A stretch of 64,000 nt of DNA from contig OZ025789.1 in the NCBI GenBank assembly GCA_964019425.1, forward strand, positions 124,001-188,000. Reading direction: 5' to 3'. Within the stretch, counting starts at the first letter, position 1. Every line of letters begins with the position of its first letter. Of this stretch, positions 40,665 through 52,800 are shown piece by piece. Source of the stretch: Flectonema sp. DT1601. Lineage: Eukaryota; Euglenozoa; Diplonemea; Diplonemida; Diplonemidae. The position numbers and the translations under genes are program-made. The notes beneath the pieces are model-generated. The model did not search any database. It saw only the letters and a program-made list of their open reading frames with translations, and was not told where the DNA came from.

Positions 40665-40790
40665 CTTCAAATCTGAAGACAATATATTCCTACTGCGTGT
40701 GTCTTATATTGAGTTGTGAGGCTCTTCTGTTGATGTTTTATATGTGCGTATAATGAACTATATTTATTTATTTATTTATATTTCCGTATA
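40665..40790 (-). promoter_or_regulatory. Putative core promoter of giant gene copy 1
   Basis: On the minus strand a TATAAA lies at 40742-40737, 73 nt upstream of the ATG, inside ACATATAAAACATC. This would place a transcription start roughly 40-45 nt before the ATG. An AT-rich (TTTA)n tract lies at about 40760-40783. Further upstream a CACGTG hexamer occurs at 40867-40872. All of this sits within 270 bp of the rearrangement junction, so the upstream elements may differ from those of copy 2, whose 5' end is outside the window. Confidence 0.4.
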
Positions 40791-40931
40791 ATCTGGTAGG
40801 TGGGGAGGGAAAGTAAAGTGATTCTTGTTGTGGAACACGATTGCAAAATTAAATACCGCTGGAGGCCACGTGAACATAGTCGAGCACACCTGGGAATAAA
40901 ATTAACATGTTTATCTCCAATCTCCTTAACG
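40772..40931. other. Rearrangement junction with mosaic filler
   Basis: This sequence joins the upstream region of giant gene copy 1 to the broken esterase. It includes short matches to distant spacer sequence: 40860-40880 equals 2725-2745 (21 bp, TGGAGGCCACGTGAACATAGT), and 40918-40932 equals 1089-1103 (15 bp, CAATCTCCTTAACGA). Homology with the esterase starts at 40932. The patchwork suggests template switching or filler at the duplication breakpoint. Confidence 0.7.
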
Positions 40932-41296
40932 ATATAGATCATAACCGGGAATGAGCTTCTCGAAGTTGCATTTGAAGGTTTCCAAATATTAAGAGTCAGG
41001 CAATCTTCTGAAGGTGGGGGCGCTTCAGGGTCTGTTGCTTCCGAAGGATTACCCAACGGATTCTGAATGCAGGGGGATTTGAACTTGGAACCATCAAATA
41101 CACCTTTGTACTTCTGTTCATTTAATATCGATCTCTTAAACCTCTTCTCTGCTAAGGGAGGAATAGCATAAGGAATACCTGCGTATCTATCAACACCAAC
41201 AGCAGCATTGCTACCTATGATCGTCCCCAAAGGGAAGTCGACCGTCGGTACTGAAGCAGCAGCAGCCACCAACGTGACTATCGCAGTGAATATCAT
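40772..41296 (-). pseudogene. Truncated 5' copy of the carboxylesterase
   Basis: From the ATG at 41296, residues 1-122 are identical to the esterase at 954-589. Identity stops at the duplication breakpoint (40932), just before the YGGG oxyanion loop, and 52 unrelated residues follow to a stop at 40772. The nucleophile Ser and the rest of the hydrolase fold are absent, so it cannot be an active esterase. It keeps the signal peptide, so a short secreted peptide is possible if it is expressed. It ends about 107 bp upstream of the giant gene copy 1 ATG, in the same direction. Confidence 0.85.
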
Positions 41297-42074
41297 ATTT
41301 TAGTTGGAACTCTGTTTTAGAATAGAAAATTAAAAGTTAACTTAAAAAAAAAAGGAAAAAAACGAGCAGAGCGTACTTTCAAAATGATAGAACATCATAT
41401 TAGCTAGTAGATAGGTATATTTGATAACTACAATCTCCTTAACGAAAAACCTTAAATCAATAATACGAAAAATGAATAAAATAAAACTTGTCCAATACAA
41501 TTCGATACTATTGAGCAACAGCATCAATAAACTGAAATAGCAACAAATAAAAGCAACTGAAAAACTGAAGTAGTTTCATTCATATTTTTCAGAAGAGAGG
41601 GCAGAGAGAGGAAGAGAACAATAAGATGAAGAAAGAAGAAGAAGACGAAGAAATGTCAGATATTTCGAATTAACGATTCTGGTAACAAAACTACATTTTG
41701 CATGAAGGACGTTCTCCACACAAAACCCATTGTTTTGTTTCTTTTATTTTTGTGGATTTGTTTGTTTTTCTTCTTCTTTTTGTTTTGGTGATGAAATTTG
41801 CTAAATAGGTAGGGAACAGAATAACAATAAAAAATGCGAGCCCTAACACAAAGGGGAACGTGAAGGAGGGGTACCTGCCAAAGTACTTACTTTTAGTCAT
41901 TGGGAACACATCATATTTCCAGTAAGCTGCTTATCAGAATGTTTGCCGACACCGATATATTGAGCCTCATGTGGACAACGTGATGATGACTTTTTTTTCC
42001 CTCCAAACATTAATCCGCTTTCACTTAGCGCTGAATTTTCACGGAAGAGAAAAAACAAAAAAAAACAAAAAACA

Positions 42075-42363
42075 AAAGCAGACAATAGAAACAAGGTACA
42101 TGTCATGCTTTTGAAAATAACAAAATTAAATAAATTGAAAAATAAAGATGGATTGCAGAACCCCTAATTCAGCGATTCATAATCCGATTTCAAAAAAGAA
42201 AACACGGCATCATCGATGGAAGCCGCGCCACTGACTGTTGCACATTGGGATTTGAGATATTCCTTTCATATGTTATACGACAATACAATGTGAACAAAAC
42301 GTGGTAAACAACAAATGGGAATGGGTGGGTAGGGCAGAGAGGAATTCGATACTAAAGGATTTA
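42075..42363 (+). repeat. Spacer direct repeat, unit 1 (copy 2)
   Basis: This corresponds to 1733-2021 and is the same sequence as far as I can read. Confidence 0.9.
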
Positions 42364-42397
42364 TCTGTTAGTTAGTTAGAATAATAGCAATATACAA

Positions 42398-42533
42398 ACT
42401 GATGACTACGAGGGGTCTGGGTAGCCCGCATCAGTGAGGACCCAATCGCGAAGATTGTAGTTTCATAGTATTGGCTGGAAGTGATCGACTTCCAGCCTCC
42501 ACCTTGCCCAGAGGCTAACAGGTTGTAAACAAC
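42398..42533. ncRNA. Second copy of the hairpin-rich island
   Basis: This is identical to 2056-2191, including the perfect 10-bp stem at 42473-42497. Because the copies are identical they give no covariation evidence for an RNA. Confidence 0.3.
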
Positions 42534-42703
42534 GAAAGAAAATAAAAGTGAAATGATTTGGGGTATGGGGGAAGGTGAAAAAAATAAAAAATCAGGAAAG
42601 ATGACAGACAGTTTGAAGTCATAACTGCGCCGGAACTTATCAGAGCGCTGCATTTCATGGAAGAGAAAAAAGAAAAAAAAAAAAGAAAACAAAACAAAAA
42701 ACA

Positions 42704-42998
42704 AAAGCAGACAATAGAAACAAGGTACATGTCATGCTTTTGAAAATAACAAAATTAAATAAATTGAAAAATAAAGATGGATTGCAGAACCCCTAATTCA
42801 GCGATTCATAATCCGATTTCAAAAAAGAAAACACGGCATCATCGATGGAAGCCGCGCCACTGACTGTTGCACATTGGGATTTGAGATATTCCTTTCATAT
42901 GTTATACGACAATACAATGTGAACAAAACGTGGTAAACAACAAATGGGAATGGGTGGGTAGGGCAGAGAGGAGAGAATTCGATACTAAAGGATTTATC
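42704..42998 (+). repeat. Spacer direct repeat, unit 2 (copy 2, full length)
   Basis: This corresponds to 2361-2615 but keeps the whole 3' end, as unit 1 does (GGGTAGGGCAGAGAGG through GGATTTATC, with an extra GAGA). The tract before it (ACAAAACAAAAAACAAAAGC) resembles unit 1 more than the copy-1 unit 2 does. Confidence 0.9.
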
Positions 42999-43343
42999 AG
43001 AGGGGTAATTTGAATACCGCATTTTAAAGCTCAAGAGGAACAACAATTTCTCCGACAATCTTGACTGTCAGCGGCAGCGTAGTAAATGACTGCAAATAAA
43101 CAAGGATGGAGGCCACGTGAACATAGTTGAGCTCCACTTGCCTATGTTATCGTAGGAAGGGGGACGGCTCGTAGTCAACATCAAGGGTTAACACGCAACA
43201 AATTAGACATGAATCATTATAACTGGATTCTGTCCACACAAAATCGCATGCTTTAAATAAAATTCCAGAGAAAGAAATGCTGTCAAGTCAAATTGACCGG
43301 GGACCACGCACTACAGGTTTAGCAGGTCGTTACAGCTTGAAAA

Positions 43344-43359
43344 CATTAATGCATTAATG
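43344..43359. repeat. 16-bp palindrome (copy 2)
   Basis: Same CATTAATGCATTAATG palindrome as at 2962-2977. Confidence 0.5.
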
Positions 43360-43639
43360 GGAAATCAATAAAATTATCTGGGTGGGTAGTAACGGGGTGA
43401 GAAAAAAAAAGAAAAGAACATGACAAGAACACGCTGGTTCGAAGAATACGCTGGTGGGGGAAAGCTTGAAGAAAGGGGGAGTAGGGAGGGAATCGCGTTT
43501 TCCACTTCCGTAAAACTACGATATAATTATATAAAAAAAGATTTCTCGAATTGGCAACTTTAATAAAAACAAGATCAAGATATGGAAATCACAAAAAAAG
43601 TTGTTTCGTTTCTTTCGTTTCATTTGATCCTCAAAAACC

Positions 43640-43846
43640 CTACTTTTCAGGGCTGCGTACATCATCATCATCATCGTCATCGAGCATCTTCTTGTTTCCA
43701 TCGTCCATTTCGAAATCATCGAACTTTCTCTCTTTCTTCTCCTGGTCGAGAGCAGCGTTCTCATTTCTGGATTTCATGAGCGAGTAAGCCAAGAAGACGA
43801 TAAGTGCGATGACTAAGATCCACAATACTAAGATCAAAGCAGCTGG
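43640..43846 (-). other. Transmembrane helix and acidic tail (copy 2)
   Basis: This is identical in protein sequence to copy 1, including the seven-Asp run and terminal VRSPEK. The helix is at 43784-43846. Confidence 0.85.
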
Positions 43847-46800
43847 AAGGCAGGCTTCTCCAAGCTGCAGCCCTTCACAACAGGCTTCTCCAGCCGTCAG
43901 CAAGGTTGCGCCACGGGCACCCGCGTCGTCGTTGAATTCCTCGAGGACTTCCAACTGACCAATTCTGCTGCCCGCTCTGTCGTGAGTTTCGACAGGTGCC
44001 CACTTCTCTCCTTCCATTGCGTAGCATAAAGTGTACTCTCCTGAGATTTGAGCCGTCACGTTCATCATCAACTCCATTCCAACCTTCGGCTCAAGCATCG
44101 GGTTCGCAACCCCCGCGGCTTGGCAGGTTTCGGTAATCGTGATCTTGCTTCCCTCCGACACCATGCATCCCTGGTTGACAGTTGCCAAGCAGTCCTGGCC
44201 CTTCATCAGCGCAAGCTTTCCTGAATTCTTCTTCTTTTGCGAGAAGCATCCGTGAACAATGACCGTGAACATCTCAGCCTTCACCGGTTTGTTCGGGTAC
44301 GCCGTGTACCAGTACGCCCCACTTGGAGCACACATGCGAACACTGCAGTCCGCGCCCCCCCAGCCAGGATCACATGTGCACATGTTGTTTTCGCAGTCTC
44401 CCTTTCCGCTGCAGGTGGCATCCCGATCGCACACAACACAGCTTCCGTCAACTACCTTGAAGTCACACTGGTCGCAATTCTTTCCCGACATCCCCGCAGG
44501 GCATTCCTTGCAGGCTCCCGCTTGAGTGCAAGTTCCGTTCCAAGAACACGACGCGTCTTCGACGCATGCAGTCTGGTTCAGGGCAGGGCAGCCTCCCACG
44601 ACGCACTCGCTTCCGGTCCACTCGCACTTTCCATCAGAACGGACGTCACACGTCTCTTTGGTGCTCCATTCCGAGCAAGGGAGGCTGGTAACGCATCGGT
44701 TCACGTCCCACGTGCACCACTCCATCTGGTTGCAGCCCGCACGATCGCCGGCATCTTCGCACCCGTCGTTCTTTTTGCACGTCGCTTCTTCCCACTTGCA
44801 TCCCTGGGTATCCTCGCAATCCGTTGCTTCGCCGATCATCGCGCATTTCTTTCCGCAGAGAGGCTGCTTCACCCCCGTCGGGAGGGCGGCACCCTCGAAC
44901 CACTCACACTTATCGTCGGCGCCGCACTTCTTCATCTCCGAGTACATGAAGCACCCTTCTCCGTCTTTGCACATCACGTTTGGAGCGTCCCACTCGCACC
45001 GTGCCGCCGGAGCACGGAGCTTCTGGCAGATCGTCGCGTCCTTGTAGATCGGACATCCAGTCTTATCCTTGCACACCCCAGCATCCCACTCACAGACCGC
45101 GTCTTCGATACACTTCGCCTCCTCCCCGGCGTACACCGCGCATCCCTTCGGATCTTCGCAGTGTGCCACCGTTCCGTTCGATCCGTCCACCCATACGCAC
45201 AGCGCCGCCTCGCACTTCTGCCCCTCGTCCCAGACACCGCAGTCCTTCTCGATGCACACTCTGCTGCTGGCCGACCACGCGCAGTCGTCCTTCTGGGCTA
45301 AGTCGCACTCGCTTTCCGTTGGGTACAGTCCGCATCCCTCCACGTCGTCGCACGTCGACGTCGCCGTGTTCCAAACGCATTCGCGACGGTCATCGCACGT
45401 TGGCTTCGTTCCGATCACACCGCACTTCGACCGCTCTTCGCACGCCGGCTTCGCCGCGTTCCAAGAGCACGAGTGGTCGGCATTGCAGGATACCTCCTCC
45501 TCCAACGCGTAGCATCCCACGTTGGGCTTGCACACCGCCGCCGACAACGTGCTTGTTTCCCAGCGACAAGATTCCGTGTCCGTCGTCGACTCGCACGCTC
45601 CCTGCGTCGCGAACTCGCACACCTGCTTCTGGCAGCTTTGGCTCCCCGCGTCCCATCCGCAGCGCTCCTCGGCTGCCGCACCCGCACACGCGTCTTCCGC
45701 GCAGAAGCTCGGGCACGCACTCCTCACGCACTCCGCTCCCGCCGCAGCCCACTTGCACAGGCTGTCTACCTCGCATCCAGCGGCACTCTCCCATTCTCCG
45801 CAAGATCCCTTGTGCAGCGGCTCCCCATGCTCCGACACGTAGTATCCGAACGACGTAGCTTCATTGCACAACCCTGCGAAAACGTCCGCAAGCTCCGACA
45901 TCTCGACAGACTCGAAGTGCGAGTCCACCGGCTCCGTCACCAGCGCCTTCATCGTCTCTGCATCCGACTCGCTTACCGCGCTCGGCCTCGAGAACCTCCT
46001 CACCTGGATTCCGAACACCGTCGCCCTCTGCGCCTCCAGCCTTCCGCGGGTTGCTTTCATCAGGTTCGCGTCTGGAATCGCCCCGTCCGCCACCACAATC
46101 ACAACCTTCTTCCTGTCAGCCGGAGACTCGTCCAGCATCACGCTCGCCATCTCCATCGCCTGCGACGCGTACGACTCCACAGTAGCGCTTCCCCTGAACT
46201 GATCTTCGTGCCAGTGAAGGTCGTCCACCAGCTGCGCCTCGCTTCCCGACAACAATCCCTTCGTTCCCTCCGTCGACGTTCTCTTTGCCGCCCCGCTTGC
46301 CGAGAACTGTGCAAATCCGACCCTGAACCCGCTTGTCCGCAGCACCTTTGTGGCCGCCCCGCTTCCCTCTCCATCCGCGAGCGGCAACGTCTTCACCCAG
46401 TCCAGCAGCAGCTCGGTCACCGCCAGGAACCCGTGTGGGTGACGACCGAACACCTCCGCCATGCTCGTCGATCCGTCCATCAATACCACCACGTCGACCG
46501 CCGGGCAGTTCGCGTACATCGACGCCATGCAGCTGTCATCCTTCCACATGCAACCAGAGGTCTTTCCGCACTCACACGACTTCGAGAATCTCTTGCACTG
46601 ACTCACCCCTTCATCACACGTCCTCTGCGCCTCGTCCCACACGCAGCTTTCGACACCCTCGCAAGACGGCTTGTCCTCGTTCACTCGGCAAACCTTCACT
46701 CCGCAGTGCGCCGGGGCGTGCGCCGTCTTCCACTCGCACGACGCATCCGCCGCACAATCCCTCTCGTTGGTGTAAGGCACGCACTCCAGAGGGGTGCACG

Positions 46801-49800
46801 TGTTTCCTTTCCACTCGCAGTCATACGAGTGTTTCCCGCACACATCCTCCGTCTTGTATGGAACACACGGCTTCTCCACGCAGCTCCCGATCACCAAGTC
46901 CCACTGACACGTGTCCTTCCCATCGCACGTCACCGGGTCAGGCGCATTGCACATCTTTTCGACACACTTGCTCTTGTCCGCCGCCTCCTCGTCGAACTGG
47001 CACCCGTAAGGGTCAGCAACGCAGTTGTCCTCAGTCGTCGCCGTGCAAGGCGGTGGTCCACAAACGGAGTCCCCCTCGTACCAACGGCACCCCTCGTCCG
47101 TAACGGTGTACTTCATCGCTTCGCAAGCCAGCTTCTCCGACGCCGAGCACTCAACAACGCGGCCACACTCACCGAACGTCGCGTCCCACACGCACCCCGC
47201 AGCACCGTTGCACGAACCCTCGTCGCACTCATCGTGGCACATCGACCACTCGCACGCCAGCTGCGTCGCGTTCCACTTGCATGCCGCTTCCCTGTAGCAC
47301 GCCTTCTCCGTCACGAACGATCCGCAAGGGAGGTGGTGTCCCTCCAATGACTGGTAGTTCAAAATGATCTTTCCAAACTTGCTGTTCGGGTTGCAGATGT
47401 CCACCAAAACTTCTCTCGAGAAGTCGTCAAGAGGGATGTTCACGTAGTGGTCTGCCTTCGGCTCCGAAACGATCCCGCTGAGCACCGCCTCAGCCTCGAG
47501 ATCGACCTCCGAGTGCGCTTTGAACCTCCTCAGCACCACTCCGAACACCTCGACTCCCTGCCCGGCGAGCGCTGCCCTCGCCGAATTCAGCTCCGCAGCG
47601 TCGTGGATCTTCCCGTCGGTCACGATCAGGAGCACCTTGCGGCGCCCAGCAGGGCTGCTCTGGAACAGGTTCGCCGCGAAATCGAGCGCCTGCGAGATGT
47701 ACGTCGACTCCATTGCGTAGGCTTGCTCATGGAAGTCGAGATCTGCCGACAGCTCGGCAACGACTCCCGAGAACCTTCCACCAGTTCCGGTTCCAGCTGG
47801 TGCCCGGACAGCAGACTTTGGTGCCGAGAACTGGATGAACCCGACACGGAGTCCTCCGGCCTGCGGATCCATCGTACCCGCCGACTCCAAGCTCAGAGGC
47901 AGCGTCTTCACCCAGTCACGGAGCTGCTCCACCATCGCGTAGAACCCGTGTGGGTGGCGCCCGAAAGCCTGGCTCATCGAACCAGAACCGTCGAACACAA
48001 CCGCGATATCCATCACCGGACACCCACCGAACGCTCCTTCCAAGCACGCCGACCGCTTCGCGTCCCACGTGCACCGGTCTACCGCCTTGCAGCTGCACCC
48101 GTCCTTCAGATCAGAGCACTTCAGCTCAACGCACCCCTGCCCCGACCACTTGCACTTCTCAGAGTCCGTCTTGCAAGACGCTTGTTCTGCGTGCTTCGAG
48201 CAGTACTTCTGCGTGCACCCTGGCGGCGATTCCTCGGTGTTCCAGTGGCAAGCGTCATCGTGGTCGCATGTCATCTCGTCAGGGTAAGGCGTGCACTTCT
48301 TCGGCACGCACTCCGGCGTCCCCGTCGACCACTCGCACTTCTTCCCATCCGCCAAGCACCCGGCCTCGTCGCTTGCCTGGCAAGGGATCAGCACGCAAGG
48401 CCCCCACGCCATCGTTCCGCGAATCTTCGAATCCCATGTACACTTCGCGTCCACGCCACAAGCATCCTGCGAAGTGTACGTGCACGGCCGCTCCACGCAC
48501 GCGTCATGCGCGCTCTCCCACTCGCATCCAACCAGGTCCTCAACGCATCCAGACTCCGACTCGTGTTGGCACTTCTTCTTCTCACACTTCACCTTGTTCG
48601 CATTCCAGTCGCATCCCGGGTCAATCAAACATTCCGACACATCCGCGTGCGAGCAGATCGGCTGCTTGAAGCAGCTCCCGTCGATCCACGAACACAAGTT
48701 AGCGTGGTCCTCGGCACACGTTGCATTGTCACAGTGAGCAAGGCACCCGGAGTCCGCACACGAGAGCAGGCGGTCGCTCCATCTGCACGACAAGTCCGTG
48801 TCACACGCATCCTTCTCGAGATGATTTGGGCAAGGGGTGCTCGCCGAACCCGAACCCGTCGCTGACTTGGCGATGAGAGCTCCGAACTGTTTGTGCGGGT
48901 CGCACAGTGCCCACAAGATCGAGTCGAGCTCGTCGATCGTCGCATCCGCAAAGTGCTCATCCTGCACCGTCGAAGTGATCATCTTCAGCGCCTCCCTCGC
49001 CGTCGAGCTCGACGCATCGAACGCCGTTGTCGGCCTCAGCAACAACCCGAAGGTCTGCACCTGCATTCCGAGCAGCGTCCTCAAGTTCTGCACCGTCGCC
49101 GTAGTCGCCGCGTCCTTCAGCTCGCTGTCAGTCAGCACCAGCAGGATCCGCTTCCTCGTCACCGATCCCAGCATCCCCTTCGTCAAGTCCAACGCGCTCT
49201 TGATGTACGCCCGCTCCGTACCCACGATGTTCTTCTCGTGGAAGTCGAGGTCCTTCAGCAGCTCGTCCAGGTCTCCGGTAACGTGTCCCGCGCTCCCCAC
49301 TCCCTGCGGTGACTTGATCGCCCCTGCCTCCGCCGCGAACTGCACCACTCCCACGCGCACACCCTGTGCTGGGCTTTCCTTGAACGCCTTTCCGAGTGTC
49401 CCGGACAGAGGGATCCCCTTTACCCAGTCGCGAATCTTCTCAACCATCGCGTAGTACCCGTTCGGGTGTCTGTCAAACGCTCCCTGCATCGACGTCGTCG
49501 AATCCATCGCGATCACCACATCCATCAGCGGGCATCCTCCGAATTGCCCCGTCACGCACTCCTTCTTCGAACCATCCCAGAAGCATCCGAGGTCCTTGTT
49601 GCACGGACACGGCTCCCCAATCTTCGTGCAATTCTTGTCAGCACACTCGCCGTCCACCGAGTCCCAGCTGCACCTCTGCTGAGGGTCAGTCGAGCAGCTT
49701 CCCTGCTCAGAGAACCTGCTGCAGTACTTCACCTTGCACATCGACGGTGCATCGTCCACCGACCAGTGGCACTTGTCATCGTGGTTGCAAGTCACTTCGT

Positions 49801-52800
49801 CCGCGTGTGCCGCGCACTCGCAGCACCACGGGTTCGCCTCGCAAGTCGCAGACTGGCAGCGATCCTTCACGCACAGCTTCTCCTCTGCCTTCCACTGGCA
49901 TCCCTCCGCGGCCGCCGCTTGCGTGCACTTCGCCTCCTCCGTGTACGTGCATTCCGTCTTGGTGCACACCATGTCGTCCGTCGCCCACTCGCATCCCTCC
50001 GGATCGGTCACGCAGCTGTCCTCGGCCTGGTGGTTGCACTTCCTCACCTGGCAGGTGCTTCCGTTCCATCGGCACGCGTTTGCGGTGTCGGCATCGCACA
50101 GCTGCGGCGATGCGTGCTTTGGGCAAGCTGGCTGCCTTTCGCATGACTTCCCGTTAGTCCACCCGCAGAAGTCGCTGGTAGCGGCGTTGCACTCACTTTC
50201 GCTGCATCCGTACGACAGGCACGGCGTGTTGACGCATCCCAACAGCGACTCCGACCACACGCACCACGTGTCATCCAAACACGAACCGGCAGACTCATAC
50301 ACAGCACACGGCTGGTGTGCAGCTCCCTCCCGCATCGCAATCAGCGCCCCGAACTTCTTCGTAGGGTCGCAGATCGCCTCGAACACCTCGGTGACCACAT
50401 CGTCCAGTTTCAAGTTCAAGAAGTGCTCGTCCGTCGGCAGCGACACCACCGGCTTCAGGGCAAATTCGGCATCGATGTCCTCCTGGGTTCTCGTGTCCAG
50501 CCGGCGAATTACCACTCCGAAGGTCTGAACCGACAACGCATCGAGCGATCCACGCACAGCCTTCAGCATATCCGCGTCGTTCAGTTTCCCGTCGGTGATC
50601 AGAATCAGGACGCGCTTCCTCGTCGGTGGGGATGCTCTGAAGATCTCAACCGCGTGTTCAAGGGCTCCCTCAACGAAGGTGCGGTCCGCCATCTGGTTCT
50701 TGTTGTGGTACTCGATGTCCTTCTCCAGCTCCGACAGGTTTCCAGACAAGAGCCCGTTTGCTGTTCCCACCATACCGGCCGTCGTCCTCGGAGCCCCAGG
50801 CGTCGAGAACTGCACGAACCCGACACGCATCCCCGTCGCCTTGGTCTGCTCCTTCGCTGTGTACGAGTCCCCGTTCAACGGAAGCTTCTTCACCCACTCC
50901 TTCAGGAACGTCGTCAGCGCCTCGTATCCGTGAGGATGGCGACCAAACGCCTGGCTCATGGATCCCGAACCGTCGAATACCACCGCCACGTCCAGCGGCG
51001 GACAAGCCCCGAACACCGAAGTCACGCATTCGTCCGAGGCGCCACTCCAGAAGCACCCGGCCTCCTCCTGACATGCACACTGGTTTCCGTTGAACCGGTC
51101 GCACCTCGACTCTACGCAACCACGCTGCTGCGAGTCCCATGCGCAAGCCGCATCCCCGTCACAGTCGCTCTCAGCCTTCCAGCGCGCGCAGTAGGTCTCC
51201 GTACAGTACGCCGGCGATGAGTCGACGTCCCACTTGCACCCCACGTCCGTGTGGCAAGACGACTCGTCCAGGTGCTGGGCACATGGCCGCTCAACGCACT
51301 TGTTGCTCTCCCACTTGCACTGTTTGTCCCCAACACAGAGGTCCATTACCACATACTGGCACGGCTTCTCGCTGCAAACCGACGCAACCTGGTCCCACGT
51401 GCACTCCACATCCGCCAGACAGTCGGCAGACACGTTGTAGCTGCACTTTTTCAACGAGCACTTGTCCTCGACCCACACGCACTCTTCCTCCGTGTCGCTG
51501 ACGCACGCCGGCTCAGTGATGTGCTGGCATGGCCGCGGCTCGCATCGGTCCTTCGTCGTCGACCACCAGCACTCGGGATCCGATCCACAGTCGTTCGCGT
51601 TCGCAGCCGCGCACACCTTCTTCTTCCCGCACGCGTGATCCTTCGCGTCGTACTCACACAGCAAGCTCTCCTCCGCCGACATGCACAGCTTCTCCGAACA
51701 CAGCTGCAGACAAGGGGTGTTTGCGCACCTCACCAAACTGTCGTCCCACTGGCAACCCGAATCGCGGTTGCACTCCGCCGAGTTGTGGTGGAAGTCGCAC
51801 GGCAGGTGCGAGTCCGTTGTCCCCAGGTTTACCAACCACCTTCCCCACGGGGTTCCCGGGTTGCACCACTTGTCGAACACGTTCTCCTGAAGCTCGTCAA
51901 TCATGAGGTTCGTGAAGTGAGTCTCCTGCGGCTCCGTCACCAGCGGCCTCAGCGATGCCTCAGCCTCCAGATCCCCGGCCGTGTGCGACTGCGATTTTCT
52001 AATCACGATCCCGACCGTGTGCACCCCGATCGCATCCAGTTTCGACTTCGCGAGCGCCGTCTGGTCTCCGTCCTCAATCTTCCCGTCGATGATCACCATC
52101 ACCACCTTCTTCCTTCCGTCGTTCGGAGCCCCCGCCAGCAACCCTGCCGCCGTGTCGAACGACTCGGCGAGGAAGCTTCCCCCTCCCATGAAATTCTTCT
52201 CCTGCCAGTCCAGATCCACAGTCAACTCCGGCATGTACCCGGACAACCTTCCACCGGCAGCCCCGTTCACCCCGCTCAGCGGCGTGCTCAGCGACGATCC
52301 CCTCACCACCCCGTTCACCTTCTTGTTCTCATTCCCGCTGAACTGGATGAACGAGATCCTCGTCAGACCCACAGGGTACCCTGTTCCGTTGCGATCGGCT
52401 CTGCCGTAGTCGTTCGCGAGCGGAAGCAGCAGTGACCAGTCCCGAAGCATCTCCAGCAGCGCAGCGTATCCGCGCGGGTGGCGTCCGAACTGATTTGCCA
52501 TCGAAGCCGATCCGTCGAACAGCACCACGATGTCCATCGTCGGACATGCTCCGTAATGCACGTCCACGCAAACGTTGTCGTGCCAGAAGCACTCCGGGTT
52601 GCTGTTGCATGCGCAGTGCACCTCATCCGTGTTCGTCAAGTCCTTTGCGTAGTCTCCACACTTCTTGTCCGAACACGTCGAGAAGTCCCAGTGGCAAGCC
52701 GGTTCGTTGTTGCAGCTAACCGATTCCCCATACTGCGAGCAGAACTTCTCCTTGCACTTTCCAGGCGCCACCGCCGAGTCCCACTCGCACACCAAGTCTT

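Larger units (their letters stand above)
590..40931. repeat. Tandem duplication, copy 1 (about 40.34 kb unit)
   Basis: Bases from 590 rightward match bases from 40932 rightward at an offset of 40,342. The offset becomes 40,382 after the spacer indels near 2610. The unit contains the esterase 5' end, the spacer, the whole giant gene and its immediate upstream region. Left of 590 the esterase continues as unique sequence, which fixes one breakpoint inside the esterase coding region. Confidence 0.95.
41297..43639. other. Second copy of the AT-rich spacer
   Basis: This is nearly identical to 955-3257 and has the same contents: a candidate 5' UTR intron (41312-41890), a direct repeat (42075-42363 and 42704-42998), a hairpin island (42398-42533) and a palindrome (43344-43359). 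It differs in the A-rich tract near 42663-42703 and in retaining about 39 bp near 42957-42997 that copy 1 lacks. Confidence 0.85.

Noticed and set aside
3258-40664. CRISPR-like or satellite array, given the regular repetition in the giant gene
   Set aside because: The periodicity is at protein level, with diverged codons and conserved Cys/Trp/Asp. It is a coding domain repeat.
40665-40682. A start six codons upstream of the ATG for the giant protein
   Set aside because: The upstream codon is TTG. The first ATG (40664) directly begins a good signal peptide.
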